Assembly (NCBI GenBank): GCA_947624745.1
Contig: CANQLR010000001.1
Coordinates: 62,001 to 126,000, forward strand
Length of the DNA stretch: 64,000 bases
Reading direction: 5' to 3'
Source of the DNA: an uncultured Clostridia bacterium
GTDB lineage: Bacteria > Bacillota > Clostridia > Oscillospirales > Ruminococcaceae
The notes below the pieces were generated by a model that was not told the DNA's origin, did no database searches, and worked only from the letters and a program-made list of their open reading frames with translations. Made by a program: the position numbers and the translations under genes. Shown here piece after piece: positions 39,117 through 48,638 of the stretch; positions within the stretch are counted from its first letter, which is position 1, and every line of letters starts with the position of its first letter.

Positions 39117-40967
39117 TTAAACCGCCTCCTCCTTGTTAAAGTCCTTCTGATAATACCGAGCCTGTATCCTGAAAAGCTCCGCATACTCTCCGCCGCGTTT
39201 CAGAAGCGTCTCGTGGGTGCCCTCCTCGGCGATTTTTCCGTCCTTAAGATAGAGTATCCTGTCGCAGAACTGGGTCGAGGCCAGCCTGTGCGATATAAAG
39301 AGCGATGTCTTCCCCTCGGCCATCGAGTTGTATTTTTCATACATATCCCGCTCGGCCAAAGGGTCCAAGGCCGCCGTCGGCTCGTCCAAAACAAGCACCG
39401 CGCCGTTTTTATAGAGCGCCCTCGCAAGCATGAGCCTCTGGGTCTGTCCGCCCGAGAGCACCACGCCGTCAAGGTATACCTCCCTCCCAAGGTGGGTGTT
39501 TATCCCGTTCGGAAGATCATTTACCGCCTTAGTCAGCCCGGCTTTTTCGATGCAGTCCCGAACCCGCGGCAGGTCGATATCCGTTGCCGACTGCGCGACC
39601 GTCTCGGCGACGGTTATGTCGTACATATTAAAGTGCTGGAAAACCGCGGAAAAGAGCTTATAATACTCCGTCCTGTCGAATTTTCTGATGTCGACCCCGT
39701 TTAAGAGCACCCTGCCCTCGTCGGGGTCCAAAAGCCCGGTCACAAGCTTTATGAGCGTGGTCTTTCCCGCTCCGTTAAGGCCGACTATCGCGACCTTCTC
39801 GCCCCGCTTTATCGTAAGATCCATGCCGTCGATTATCTTCCTGTCCGACTCGGGGTATGTATAGCTCACGTTTTCGAGCTTTATTTCATAGGTAAAGTCC
39901 TCGGGGATATCCTCGCCCTCCCCGAAGTTATACGGCTCGGGGTAGTTAAGGTATTCAAGCATCGAGGAGAAGTCGACGCACTTGTTTTTAAGGTCCAAAA
40001 GGTTGTTTAAAATGCCGCTGAACTGCGCGTTGAAGGAATTTACCGCCGAGAAATAGAGCATAAACTCCGCCGCGCTCATTCCGCCGTCTATGCACATTTT
40101 AAGGAGAATGAAGATCGCCGCCCCGCCCCTAAGAAGCTCTATCGCGGCGCTCGAAAACGTCCCGATGAGATAGAAGCGGTGCTCCCGTCTGGCGTATGCC
40201 TCCTTTGCGGCGAGCGCCTTGTCGGTAAGCCGGTTTATCCAGCTCGCGAGGCCGAAAAGCCGTATATCCTTCGCGACCGAGAGGTTCCCCGGCAGCCCCG
40301 CAAGATACCACGCCTGCCGGTCGATGTGTGAAAGCTCCTCGCGGTGGCGATAGTTATACTTGTAAACATAGCTCGAAATGGCAAAATCGGCGACGCTCAG
40401 AACGGCCGTTATCCCGAAAACGAGCGGGTGGATATAGGTGAGCATCGAGGTGAAGAAGCCGAACATGACTATGTTCACGCCGAGGTTCTGGAGCGTGTTC
40501 CACGTCCCCTCGGCCGAGGCGCTGTTGCTGTTGCAAGCGTAGCCCGCGCGCTCGCCCGCCCGCAAAAATTTGTTGTCGAGGCAGTGGCAGTAGGAGGTCT
40601 CGGCGGTCTTGCCCGCGATCTCGTCCATTATCCGCGAGCGCAGCTCGATCTGATAGGCGGATTTTGCGCCCGATCCGCCCACGCCGTTTCCGATATAGCT
40701 TATGAGCGCGTCGGAGATAAAGCACCCGCCGATCAGAAACAGCGCGGTCAGGATAAGCTCCTGCGCGGGGCTGTGATTTTCAAGACGAGAGAGTATCATC
40801 GGGGACATATAGAACCCGAAAATCGCGCTTGAAACGTTTAGAAGTATCTGGAAAAACAGCAGGACTATGGTCTCGGGCCGGTATTTAGCCGCCCGCGAGA
40901 AGAAATATCTCAGGCATTTGAGCATACCGTACTGCGGCTTTTCGCGTTCCTTTTTTTCCTTTGACAT
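39117..40967 (-). CDS. ABC transporter, fused permease/ATPase (exporter type), partner of preceding gene
   Basis: Walker A GLNGAGKTT, signature LSGGQTQRLMLARAL, LVLDEPTAALDP; immediately adjacent to 37215..39116. Confidence 0.95.
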   Translation of the reverse strand: MSKEKKEREKPQYGMLKCLRYFFSRAAKYRPETIVLLFFQILLNVSSAIFGFYMSPMILSRLENHSPAQELILTALFLIGGCFISDALISYIGNGVGGSGAKSAYQIELRSRIMDEIAGKTAETSYCHCLDNKFLRAGERAGYACNSNSASAEGTWNTLQNLGVNIVMFGFFTSMLTYIHPLVFGITAVLSVADFAISSYVYKYNYRHREELSHIDRQAWYLAGLPGNLSVAKDIRLFGLASWINRLTDKALAAKEAYARREHRFYLIGTFSSAAIELLRGGAAIFILLKMCIDGGMSAAEFMLYFSAVNSFNAQFSGILNNLLDLKNKCVDFSSMLEYLNYPEPYNFGEGEDIPEDFTYEIKLENVSYTYPESDRKIIDGMDLTIKRGEKVAIVGLNGAGKTTLIKLVTGLLDPDEGRVLLNGVDIRKFDRTEYYKLFSAVFQHFNMYDITVAETVAQSATDIDLPRVRDCIEKAGLTKAVNDLPNGINTHLGREVYLDGVVLSGGQTQRLMLARALYKNGAVLVLDEPTAALDPLAERDMYEKYNSMAEGKTSLFISHRLASTQFCDRILYLKDGKIAEEGTHETLLKRGGEYAELFRIQARYYQKDFNKEEAV

Positions 40968-41071
40968 ATATTTATCACTCCTTTTTGCGATAGCTTAAGC
41001 ATATCACAAAAGCCCCCGAAAATGTAATTCCGGGGACGAAATGTATTCTACAGGTGATGAATTGCATAAAG

Positions 41072-41761
41072 CTACTCTGTTTTTCCGATTTTCTCCTGAC
41101 CGCTCTCCGCCAGCGGAAGGAGAACCTCGGTAGTAAACGCGCCCTCCTCCGAATTTCGGGAGATATATCCCCCGAGGCGCTTTACCACGTCGTCTATCCG
41201 CCCGAGGCCGAGGCCGTGCTCGCCGCCCTTGGTGCTCTTAAACAGGTTCCCGACCTTTTTGAGCTTCCCGCCGGAGGTGAAATTCAAAAACGAGATGTAG
41301 AGCTGATTCCCCTTGAGGTCGATGTAAACGCGTATCACCCGGCGCTCCTCGGGCAGGCTCTCGCTCGCCTCTATCGCGTTGTCAAAGAGGTTCCCGAGTA
41401 TCGTGCAGAAATCCACCGCCGAGACCGCGAGCAGCACCGGTATGTGCGCGTCGATGTCGACCCTGATTTTTCGGTCGTTCGCGAGCGCGATCTTGGAATT
41501 GATGATGGCGTCGGTCATGGGGTTCCCGGTCTTTATCACCGTGTCGACGGTGTAAAGGTCGGTCTCGAGCTCGTCAAGGTACTTGGCGATGGCCTCAAGG
41601 TCGCCCCTGTCGGCGTAGGATTTCAGGACCTGAATGTGGTTTCGGTAGTCGTGCCGCCAGCCCCGCATCTTGCGGTACATGTTGTCGACCTCCAAAAAGT
41701 GCGTCTTCAGAAGCTCCTGCTGATAGGCTTCTATCCGCCTGTTTGCGCGTTTTCCGAGCAT
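41072..41761 (-). CDS. GHKL-family sensor histidine kinase without an N-terminal transmembrane sensor
   Basis: RGWRHDYRNHIQVLKSYADRGD; GNLFDNAIEASE; GLGLGRIDDVVKRLGG; AgrC/VirS-type ATPase domain, only 229 aa. Confidence 0.88.
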   Translation of the reverse strand: MLGKRANRRIEAYQQELLKTHFLEVDNMYRKMRGWRHDYRNHIQVLKSYADRGDLEAIAKYLDELETDLYTVDTVIKTGNPMTDAIINSKIALANDRKIRVDIDAHIPVLLAVSAVDFCTILGNLFDNAIEASESLPEERRVIRVYIDLKGNQLYISFLNFTSGGKLKKVGNLFKSTKGGEHGLGLGRIDDVVKRLGGYISRNSEEGAFTTEVLLPLAESGQEKIGKTE

Positions 41762-41767
41762 ATTTTT

Positions 41768-42478
41768 CTATCCTTTCATCGCGATTATCGCGCGGTTGAC
41801 CTTTTCATAGCCGCCCCTCGGCAGGGGGACGGTTCCTCCGCCCTTGAGAAAAATTTCGGAGCGGGTCACCCGAACGATATACCGAAGATTGACTATATAC
41901 GAACGCCCGACCCGCAGAAATCTGCCGTCAAGGTCACGCTCGATGTCCTTAAGCGGCATTTTGAGGGTATAGTCCCTCTCGGCGTGGACGGTGACGTAAT
42001 TTTTGATCACCTCAATGAATTTTATGTCGCAGATCGGCACGAGGGCGGTCTCGTCGGGAGTCTCCAAAACGAGCTTTTTGCCGTCGTCGGCGATCCTCTC
42101 GACTGCGCGCGACAGCACCGAAAAGAGCTTTTCGCGCTCGACCGGCTTTAAAAGGTAGTGAAGCGCCGCGACGTCGTAGCCCTCGGCGATGTAGTCGGAG
42201 TAGGCGGTGATGAAGATTATTTGCAGAAGCCGGTTGCCGTCCTGCCGCAGCCTTTTCGCGAGATCTACCCCCGAAAGCCCCGGCATTTCGATGTCAAGAA
42301 GCAGTATGTCGGGCGGCTCCTCGGCATATGAAAACAAAAGCGCCTCGGCCGACGGATATTCCCGAACGCGCACGCCGTCCGGCGCCCCCGCCCCCGGCAG
42401 CGCCGACCATTCCGAAACGAGCTGCCCGAGAAACGCACGCTCCTGCGCACTGTCGTCGCAAAGGGAGATGTTGAGCAT
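41768..42478 (-). CDS. LytTR-family response regulator (AgrA-like)
   Basis: MLNISLCDDSAQERAFL receiver; C-terminal LytTR FIEVIKNYVTVHAERDYTLKMPLKDIERDLD...FLRVGRSYIVNLRYI. Confidence 0.93.
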   Translation of the reverse strand: MLNISLCDDSAQERAFLGQLVSEWSALPGAGAPDGVRVREYPSAEALLFSYAEEPPDILLLDIEMPGLSGVDLAKRLRQDGNRLLQIIFITAYSDYIAEGYDVAALHYLLKPVEREKLFSVLSRAVERIADDGKKLVLETPDETALVPICDIKFIEVIKNYVTVHAERDYTLKMPLKDIERDLDGRFLRVGRSYIVNLRYIVRVTRSEIFLKGGGTVPLPRGGYEKVNRAIIAMKG

Positions 42479-42644
42479 AGTAAGCCCTCCTTTGGGGATA
42501 TTATAGCACAAAGTTGCGAGGAGGGCAAGCGGTTAGAGAATAGAAAATAGAGGATAGAAGATGAACCTGTACGCCGGCGTGAAAGAAAGCGAAAAAGGGT
42601 CGTTGGGATTTCCGAAAAAGGTGGAGGGGTCAAATGCAAGCCGG

Positions 42645-42770
42645 GTTTGTTTCTGCTCGACTGCCCTCGGCAAACAAAGCGTTAAAACTTCCTTTTCGCC
42701 TTTCCTCGGCAAAAACGACCGCCTCGGTCGGCTCAAAGAGTTTTAATCGCGTTGTTAAACGATCGCCTCG
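42645..42770 (-). repeat. Family C repeat, partial copy
   Basis: Inverted match to 13236-13485 (GCTCGACTGCCCTCGGCAAACAAAGCGTTAAAAC...GTTTTAATCGCGTTGTTAAA). Confidence 0.75.
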
Positions 42771-42775
42771 TTTGT

Positions 42776-42862
42776 CTTGCAGGCAAAATCCCGCGTGCAG
42801 AGGGCAGAGCCTTTGGTCGCCCGTCGAAACGGGTGAAAGTCCATAAGCGAAAGCTGGCGCAG
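42776..42862 (+). repeat. Family B structured repeat, copy 2 (partial)
   Basis: GAGGGCAGAGCCTTTGGTCGCCCGTCGAAACGGGTGAAAGTCCATAAGCGAAAGCTGGCGCAGGAGG; GNRA-like loops. Confidence 0.65.
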
Positions 42863-43450
42863 GAGGGGGTGTCCCCGGGCGAAGCCCCGAGGCGGCAGTG
42901 GAGCTGCCGCCGTGCCCGACCCGCAAGCGGGTCGGGCGTGTGTGCACGGAGTGCGCACACGGGGCTTCGCGTGTGCGCGCATACAAAGTGCCCTCCCGTC
43001 GGGAGGGGGCAAACGCGGGGTTGAGATCTGCTCAAAGGGCGGAGGGGGTGGGGCTGAAGATAGTATGAGCGAGCTTGCGAGCGAATACCTTATAGCGCCT
43101 TGCCCGGGGTCTGCTCACCTTTACGGCGTTCCCTTAAAGTCCGACGAGCTTCCCCCTCCCCACCGGGGAGGGGCAGGGGTGGGGGCTTAAGATAGCATGA
43201 GCGCGAGCGAATACCTTTTGCCGGCAAGGTGGGGCAAAAGCGAAATTCAGCAAGGCGCAGGGAGCAGGGGCGAAGCCCTAATCGCGCCCTCGGCGCGATT
43301 CCCGCCGCAGCAGTAATTACAAGGCTTTGCAAATTGTCGAATTCCTGCCATTTAAAAAGACTGCACTAACCTCTCCAACGGCGGACAAAGCCCATTTTAT
43401 GGGCTTTGGGGCTTCGCCCCGGTCAGTGCCTCTCCTAAGGCTTGGCAATA
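42863..43450. repeat. Modular cloverleaf-repeat block R7
   Basis: Type 2 unit 42877-42970 and type 1 unit 43268-43420 (reverse). Confidence 0.85.
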
Positions 43451-43538
43451 ACTCCCGCTTTCCTGCCTCTACTTGCCTGGGTAGACCTGCATTTACTGCG
43501 TTAAGGGCACAAAGCTCTGACCCCGCGCGGTCTTTACT

Positions 43539-43775
43539 GCGGCAGCTCGTCGTCGCGTACTACGTATCGTTTGCGGCGGCATTTTAAAAGCTGAAGTATG
43601 CGCCGCTCATTCACTCCGCCGACAGAAGCGATTGCTTTTCCGCAAGACAACCAAGGCTGTCGTTTAACAACGCGATAAAACTCTTTGAGCCGACCGAGGC
43701 AATCGTTGCCGCTGAGGGAAGGCGAAAAGATAGTTTTAACGCTTTGTTTACCGAGGGCAGTCGAGCAGCTGCCAA
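43539..43775 (+). repeat. Family C repeat, copy
   Basis: Near-identical to 13236-13485. Confidence 0.8.
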
Positions 43776-43812
43776 ATCCCATTTCATAGGCTTTGTGCCT
43801 TCTCCCACCCCC

Positions 43813-44388
43813 TTACTCCCCTATGTCGTTTTCAATATCCCTCATCTTCCTCGCCGGCACTCCACCCACGACACAGTTATCCGGCACGTCCTTCGTCACC
43901 ACGGCCCCCGCGGCGATGACCACGTTGCTGCCGACCGTCACGCCGGGGAGAATGGTTACATTACCACCGATCCATACATCATTTCCGATGGTAACCGGCT
44001 TGCCGATCCCGAGGTGCTCGCGCCTGCCCTTTGGGGTGATCGGGTGGTTGACGGTGGTGATCAGCGTGTTCGGGCCGATCATCACATAATCCCCGATGCG
44101 CACCGGCATGATATCAAGAATCGTCACGTTGTAGTTGGCGAGAAACTGATCCCCCACATGGATATTCTTCCCGTTGTCGCACATGAACCCGGGGCAGAGG
44201 CAGACGTCACGCCCCGCCGAGCCGAAGTATTTTTTGATCAGCACCGCCTGCTCCTCCTCGGTCGCGTCCGCGTCCTGCATTTTTCTCAGCTCCCGGCAAA
44301 ACTTTATCGCATTAAGCTTTCTACGGTTGACCCCGGGGTCCCCAAAATCATAGTACATCCCCGCGTCAAGCTTTTCTTCCTCCGTCAT
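43813..44388 (-). CDS. Sugar O-acetyltransferase (maltose/galactoside acetyltransferase-like, hexapeptide repeats)
   Basis: FHVGDQFLANYNVTILD-like region, PITPKGRREHLGIGKPVTIGNDVWIGGNVTILPGVTVGSNVVIAAGAVVTKDVPDNCVVGGVPARKMRDI. Confidence 0.95.
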   Translation of the reverse strand: MTEEEKLDAGMYYDFGDPGVNRRKLNAIKFCRELRKMQDADATEEEQAVLIKKYFGSAGRDVCLCPGFMCDNGKNIHVGDQFLANYNVTILDIMPVRIGDYVMIGPNTLITTVNHPITPKGRREHLGIGKPVTIGNDVWIGGNVTILPGVTVGSNVVIAAGAVVTKDVPDNCVVGGVPARKMRDIENDIGE

Positions 44389-44389
44389 T

Positions 44390-45784
44390 TCAGCACACTT
44401 CCTTTATCAGCTTAACTGTTTTCCTGTCCTGATTCTGATTCCCCGCCGTAACATAAAACACCGCCAAGAACCCCGCGCAGAGGCACCATATCACCGGTTC
44501 GGTCACCGCGACCCCCAAATACCCCGCCTTCGGCACCAAAAACGCCGCGGAGAGCACCTTCACCGTCAGTTCAATTGTGCTCGACAGCACCGGCAGCACC
44601 TTGTGCCCCATCGCCTGCATGGTGTAGCGCAGGATAAACAGCGCCCCGAGCGGGAAGAAGCACGCCGTGCTGAGCCGCAGGTTCAAAAGCGCGTTTGAGA
44701 CGATCTCCCGGTTGTCTGTGCCGGTCAGGAGCAGGATAAGCGGCCTGCCGAGCGTCCAACAGACGATCACCGAAAACACCGACCACAAAAGCTCGACCCA
44801 AAGCATTTTGCGGTTTGCCTCGCGGATGCGGCGGAATTTTTTCGCCCCGTAATTCTGCCCGACGAAGGTGCTGGTCGCGCTCGAAACGGTGGACATCGGT
44901 ATCATCAGCATCTCATAGACGCGTCGCGAGGCGGTGTGCGCGGTGATGATGTCGGTGCTCAGGGCGTTTATCGAGCGCTGCATGATGACCGAGCCGAGCG
45001 AGAACACGCACTGCATCATCGCCATCGAAAAACCGGTCGTGAACATTTCTGCGGAGAGCGTGCGGTCGGGCTTCCAATCGGACCTCCTCGGCAGGTAGTC
45101 GCGGTAATTTTTGAAGATATACCCCATGCAGAGCGCCGCAGAGACCGCCTGTGCGATTACCGTGGCGAGCGCCGTCCCCGCGATCCCCGCCTTCAGCCAG
45201 ATCACGAAAACGGTGTCAAGCAGAATATTCAGCAGGCTCGAAAGTATCAGAAAATAAAGCGGTGTTTTACTGTTTCCGATCGCCCGCAAAAACCCCGCGC
45301 AGCCGTTGTAGGCGATCGTCGTGAGCATTCCGCCTAAGATTATGACGATGTAGAGATACGACTGCTCGAAGACCTCGTCGGGCGTGAGCAGCAGCCTCAT
45401 CATCGGCCTTAAAAACGCCACCGAGCCCGCCGTCAGGAGCAGCCCTATGCCGAGATCGAGCTTTATCATCGCCGCCGCGCCGCAACGGAATTCGCCCCGA
45501 TCCCCGCCGCCGAAAAGCCTCGACAGCACGACGCAGCAGCCGTTGTTCAGCCCCCACGCAAGGTTCATGAGGAGCGAGTAGAGCACCGCCGTCGCGCCTA
45601 TCGCGGCGATCGCCCCGTCGCCGAGAAAATGCCCGGCGATCATCGTGTCAACGAGGCTGTAGACCTGCTGGAAGATGTTTCCGATAAAAAGCGGCAGGGC
45701 GAAGGCCAAAATCAGCCTTGCGGGCGAGCCCTCGGTCATGTCGGTCACGCGGGAAGCGGACGGGTTTTCCTTGAGTTTTTGCAT
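44390..45784 (-). CDS. MATE family efflux transporter
   Basis: TEGSPARLILAFALPLFIGNIFQQVYSLVDTMIAGHFLGDGAIAAIGA. Confidence 0.95.
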   Translation of the reverse strand: MQKLKENPSASRVTDMTEGSPARLILAFALPLFIGNIFQQVYSLVDTMIAGHFLGDGAIAAIGATAVLYSLLMNLAWGLNNGCCVVLSRLFGGGDRGEFRCGAAAMIKLDLGIGLLLTAGSVAFLRPMMRLLLTPDEVFEQSYLYIVIILGGMLTTIAYNGCAGFLRAIGNSKTPLYFLILSSLLNILLDTVFVIWLKAGIAGTALATVIAQAVSAALCMGYIFKNYRDYLPRRSDWKPDRTLSAEMFTTGFSMAMMQCVFSLGSVIMQRSINALSTDIITAHTASRRVYEMLMIPMSTVSSATSTFVGQNYGAKKFRRIREANRKMLWVELLWSVFSVIVCWTLGRPLILLLTGTDNREIVSNALLNLRLSTACFFPLGALFILRYTMQAMGHKVLPVLSSTIELTVKVLSAAFLVPKAGYLGVAVTEPVIWCLCAGFLAVFYVTAGNQNQDRKTVKLIKEVC

Positions 45785-45902
45785 ATAATTTCCTCCTGCT
45801 TCAAATGATTTAGTCAGCGAAAAAAATAATATCACGAAGCGGCGCGAAATTATTGCATATTTATTGGACTTATGATATAATCATTGGCAAAGAGGTGATC
45901 TC

Positions 45903-46637
45903 ATGGAAAACGCCGTAAACGAAAAGAAGCTGCGATACATTGAATTTATCCACCGCGAGACGGCGGTCAGGCATCACACGACGACCGAGGAGATGTATCA
46001 GTACGACCTGCTGCGAATGGGCGATCCGCGGGCGGTAGACGAGGGGATAAAAATGTTTTCCTCGAACCTCCCGGGACATATCTCGGACGACCCCTTGCGA
46101 AACTACAAGTACCTGTTCGTCGCGTCGGTGACGCTCGCGAGCCGAAGCGCCATCGCCGGGGGAATGGACGCCGAGCGCGCCTACAACATCAGCGACCTGT
46201 ATATCCTTAAAATGGATACGCTTTCGACCGTCGACGAGGTAAAGGCGCTCCACGCCGAAATGTTCGCGTTTTATACCCGCGAGATGGCCGCGATCGACAA
46301 GGGCAGCGTGTTCTCGAAGCCGATAGTTATCTGCCTTGACTATATCTACAACCACCTGCACGAGGTCATCACCGTGAAAATTCTCGCCGAGACCGCCGGG
46401 CTCAATCCGAGCTACCTCTCGACGCTGTTTAAAAAAGAGACCGGGCAGACGGTCTCGGGTTATATTCTGTCGAAGCGAATGGAGGCGGCGCAGAACATGC
46501 TTCGCTTTACGGATTATTCCTGCGCCGACATCGCCGCCACCCTCGCGTTCAGCTCGCAGAGCCACTTTATCCGCGCGTTCAAAAAGGCCACCGGCCAAAC
46601 GCCGAGGGAGTTCAGGAATAAAAGGTGGGTGGGGTGA
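45903..46637 (+). CDS. AraC-family transcriptional regulator, divergent from the MATE exporter
   Basis: C-terminal double HTH: LAETAGLNPSYLSTLFKKETGQTVSGYIL...FSSQSHFIRAFKKATGQTPREFRNK. Confidence 0.95.
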   Translation: MENAVNEKKLRYIEFIHRETAVRHHTTTEEMYQYDLLRMGDPRAVDEGIKMFSSNLPGHISDDPLRNYKYLFVASVTLASRSAIAGGMDAERAYNISDLYILKMDTLSTVDEVKALHAEMFAFYTREMAAIDKGSVFSKPIVICLDYIYNHLHEVITVKILAETAGLNPSYLSTLFKKETGQTVSGYILSKRMEAAQNMLRFTDYSCADIAATLAFSSQSHFIRAFKKATGQTPREFRNKRWVG

Positions 46638-46652
46638 GGGTTGTCCGCCCCG

Positions 46653-46862
46653 TCAATCCCCCTCCCCGAGCCTGCGCAGAAGCCTCAAGAGGTAGGAATA
46701 GCGAGCGAGGAGAGCGGAACGGTCGTATATCGCGGCCTCGATGAGGTCCGAGTCGCTTACCTCGTTAAAATCGCGCTCGGCGGCCTCGATCAGCGCGGAA
46801 ATTTTCCGCAACTCCTCCTCGATCTCCGCCGCGCGGCGTTGTTTTTTCAGTGCAGACAGCAT
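46653..46862 (-). CDS. DUF2508/YaaL-like small protein
   Basis: ERDFNEVSDSDLIEAAIYDRSALLARYSYLLRLLRR resembles the YaaL core (..VTDPDLIDxAIYxxxAAExRYxYLLK..). Confidence 0.65.
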   Translation of the reverse strand: MLSALKKQRRAAEIEEELRKISALIEAAERDFNEVSDSDLIEAAIYDRSALLARYSYLLRLLRRLGEGD

Positions 46863-46914
46863 TTTTCATCCTCCTTTTTTCAAGTATATGAGGAGGGAGG
46901 GGGAAAAATGCTTA

Positions 46915-47613
46915 GGGCGGGAAAGGCGGGGGGTATGGGGCGAAGCCCGGGCGGCAGCGGAGCTGCCGCCATGCCCGACCCGCTTGCGGGTCGGGCGGTG
47001 CGCCTGCGAAGCAGGCGCACACGGGCTTCGCCCGCGCCAGGTCTGCGCTTTGTACCTCTAACTCAGTAAAGCGCGGGTCTGCACATGCAAGTAGAGGCAG
47101 GAAAGCGAGGCGTTTTGCAAAGGCGATGGAGAGGCACTGACCGGGGCGAAGCCCCAAAGCCCATGAAATGGGCTTTGTCCCGCCGTCAGTCGGGTTTGTG
47201 CTATCCTTATAAATTGCAGAAAATTCGACATTTTGCAAAGGCTTGTAAACTCTGCTACGACGGGAAGCATGCGGTAGCATGCTTAGGGCTTCGCCCCTAC
47301 TCCCTGCACCTACCCAACCTCGATATAGCCCAACCTTGCGCATAAGGTATTCGCTCGCGAGCTCGCTCATGCTATCTCAAGCCCCACCCCCTTTGCCCCT
47401 TGAGCGGACCTGTAATTATGCAGCAGCCCCCTCCCGGTGGGAGGGGGCCCGAAGCTTGCACCAAAGTGGTACCCCGCAACTTTGTCCCCGCCCTCCGCTT
47501 TCTGCTCCTCCCGACCGGGCGAAGCCCGGGGTGCGCGCGGAGCGCGCACCCGCCCGCCGCGCTCCGCGCGGCGGGCTCGGCGGCAGTTTCACTGCCGCCC
47601 GCGGGCTTCGCCC
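46915..47613 (+). repeat. Modular cloverleaf-repeat block R8
   Basis: Type 2 units 46938-47033 and 47517-47613; type 1 unit 47143-47296. Confidence 0.85.
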
Positions 47614-47659
47614 CACGCAACCCCCGCCCCCGCCGAAGGCTCAAAATTATGCGCTGTCC

Positions 47660-48604
47660 CTACCCCGCCAGTATCTCCGCCAGCTTTTCGACCGATTCGG
47701 GGCAGTGCTCTATCTCTCGGGACAGAAACATTGCATTTTCTGCAAAATTTTCGCCGCAGGTTTTAGCGAGCCTATACATCAGCACGATAAAGCGGCACTG
47801 CGTCAGCAGGTCCTCGCTGCCGACCGCCTTGAGAAAATACCGGTAGACGAGGTAGCCGAGACACCCCCGCCGCTCGGTCTCGCTGCCCGAGGTGATCCCG
47901 CCGCTCCGTGCGGTCCGCAGCCTCTCCTCCCGCCGGTCGCAGAGCGGCTCGGTCTCGCTTATGATGAAGTCGACCGCCCTCTCAAACTCGCCGTCCGAAA
48001 ACGCGCAAACCGGCCTGTCATCGGCATCCGCAACGTATTCGAGCTCGTCGAAGTCGATCATCTCCTGCCAGCTGCACGCGAGCCCGACAAGCCTCTCCGC
48101 CGCCTCATCGGCGCCGAAACGCCTGTCGAAAACCGTCGAAAACGCCTGCTCGCGAGCCCTGACCAGAAACGCCAGCAGCCTCTCCTCGGCGGGGCGGGAG
48201 CCGATTTTTTCATAGTCGCGCTCGTCGCTTTTGAGGATCATCTCCGCCGCGACGGGGCAGGAGACCGACAGCCCGGCCTCCGAAAAACCGTCATATTCCT
48301 CAAAAAATCGGGGGTATTTTCGGCAGATTTCACACATCTCCCCAGTCGTTCGGTAGAGCCCGCAGAGCCGATCCCCGTCGAAAAACACGCATTTTCGCCC
48401 GTTCATCTTAAAAATTACGTCCCCGTCCGGGTCGGTTATGACGTTTTCTGCAAAATTTTCGAGCTTGCTTTCAAACGCCCGGAGCGCCTCCCCGTCGATG
48501 GGAATTTCCCAGCCCGCCTCGCAGCAGCTCTCGGGGCAGGCCCCCGCGGCGCAGCGAAACCGGTCGAAATACCCCGGCCGGAAAAAGTTATCATAGTTAT
48601 CCGT
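47660..48604 (-). CDS. FliB-like (flagellin lysine-N-methylase family) Cys-rich protein; apparent non-ATG start
   Basis: ORF extends upstream of track start 48406: TDNYDNFFRPGYFDRFRCAAGACPESCCEAGWEIPIDGEAL...; SD AGGAGG 8 nt before ACG at 48604. Confidence 0.7.
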   Translation of the reverse strand, partial: TDNYDNFFRPGYFDRFRCAAGACPESCCEAGWEIPIDGEALRAFESKLENFAENVITDPDGDVIFKMNGRKCVFFDGDRLCGLYRTTGEMCEICRKYPRFFEEYDGFSEAGLSVSCPVAAEMILKSDERDYEKIGSRPAEERLLAFLVRAREQAFSTVFDRRFGADEAAERLVGLACSWQEMIDFDELEYVADADDRPVCAFSDGEFERAVDFIISETEPLCDRREERLRTARSGGITSGSETERRGCLGYLVYRYFLKAVGSEDLLTQCRFIVLMYRLAKTCGENFAENAMFLSREIEHCPESVEKLAEILAG

Positions 48605-48638
48605 CTTGAGCGCCTCCTCCCGAAAAAGCTTAGCCCGA

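Noticed and set aside
43534-43782. Family C reading frames (NKALKLSFRLPS../GKQSVKTIFSPS..) as a conserved small protein
   Set aside because: Similarity is explained by near-identical DNA in all frames, copies are truncated or fused to unrelated sequence, and no RBS is apparent
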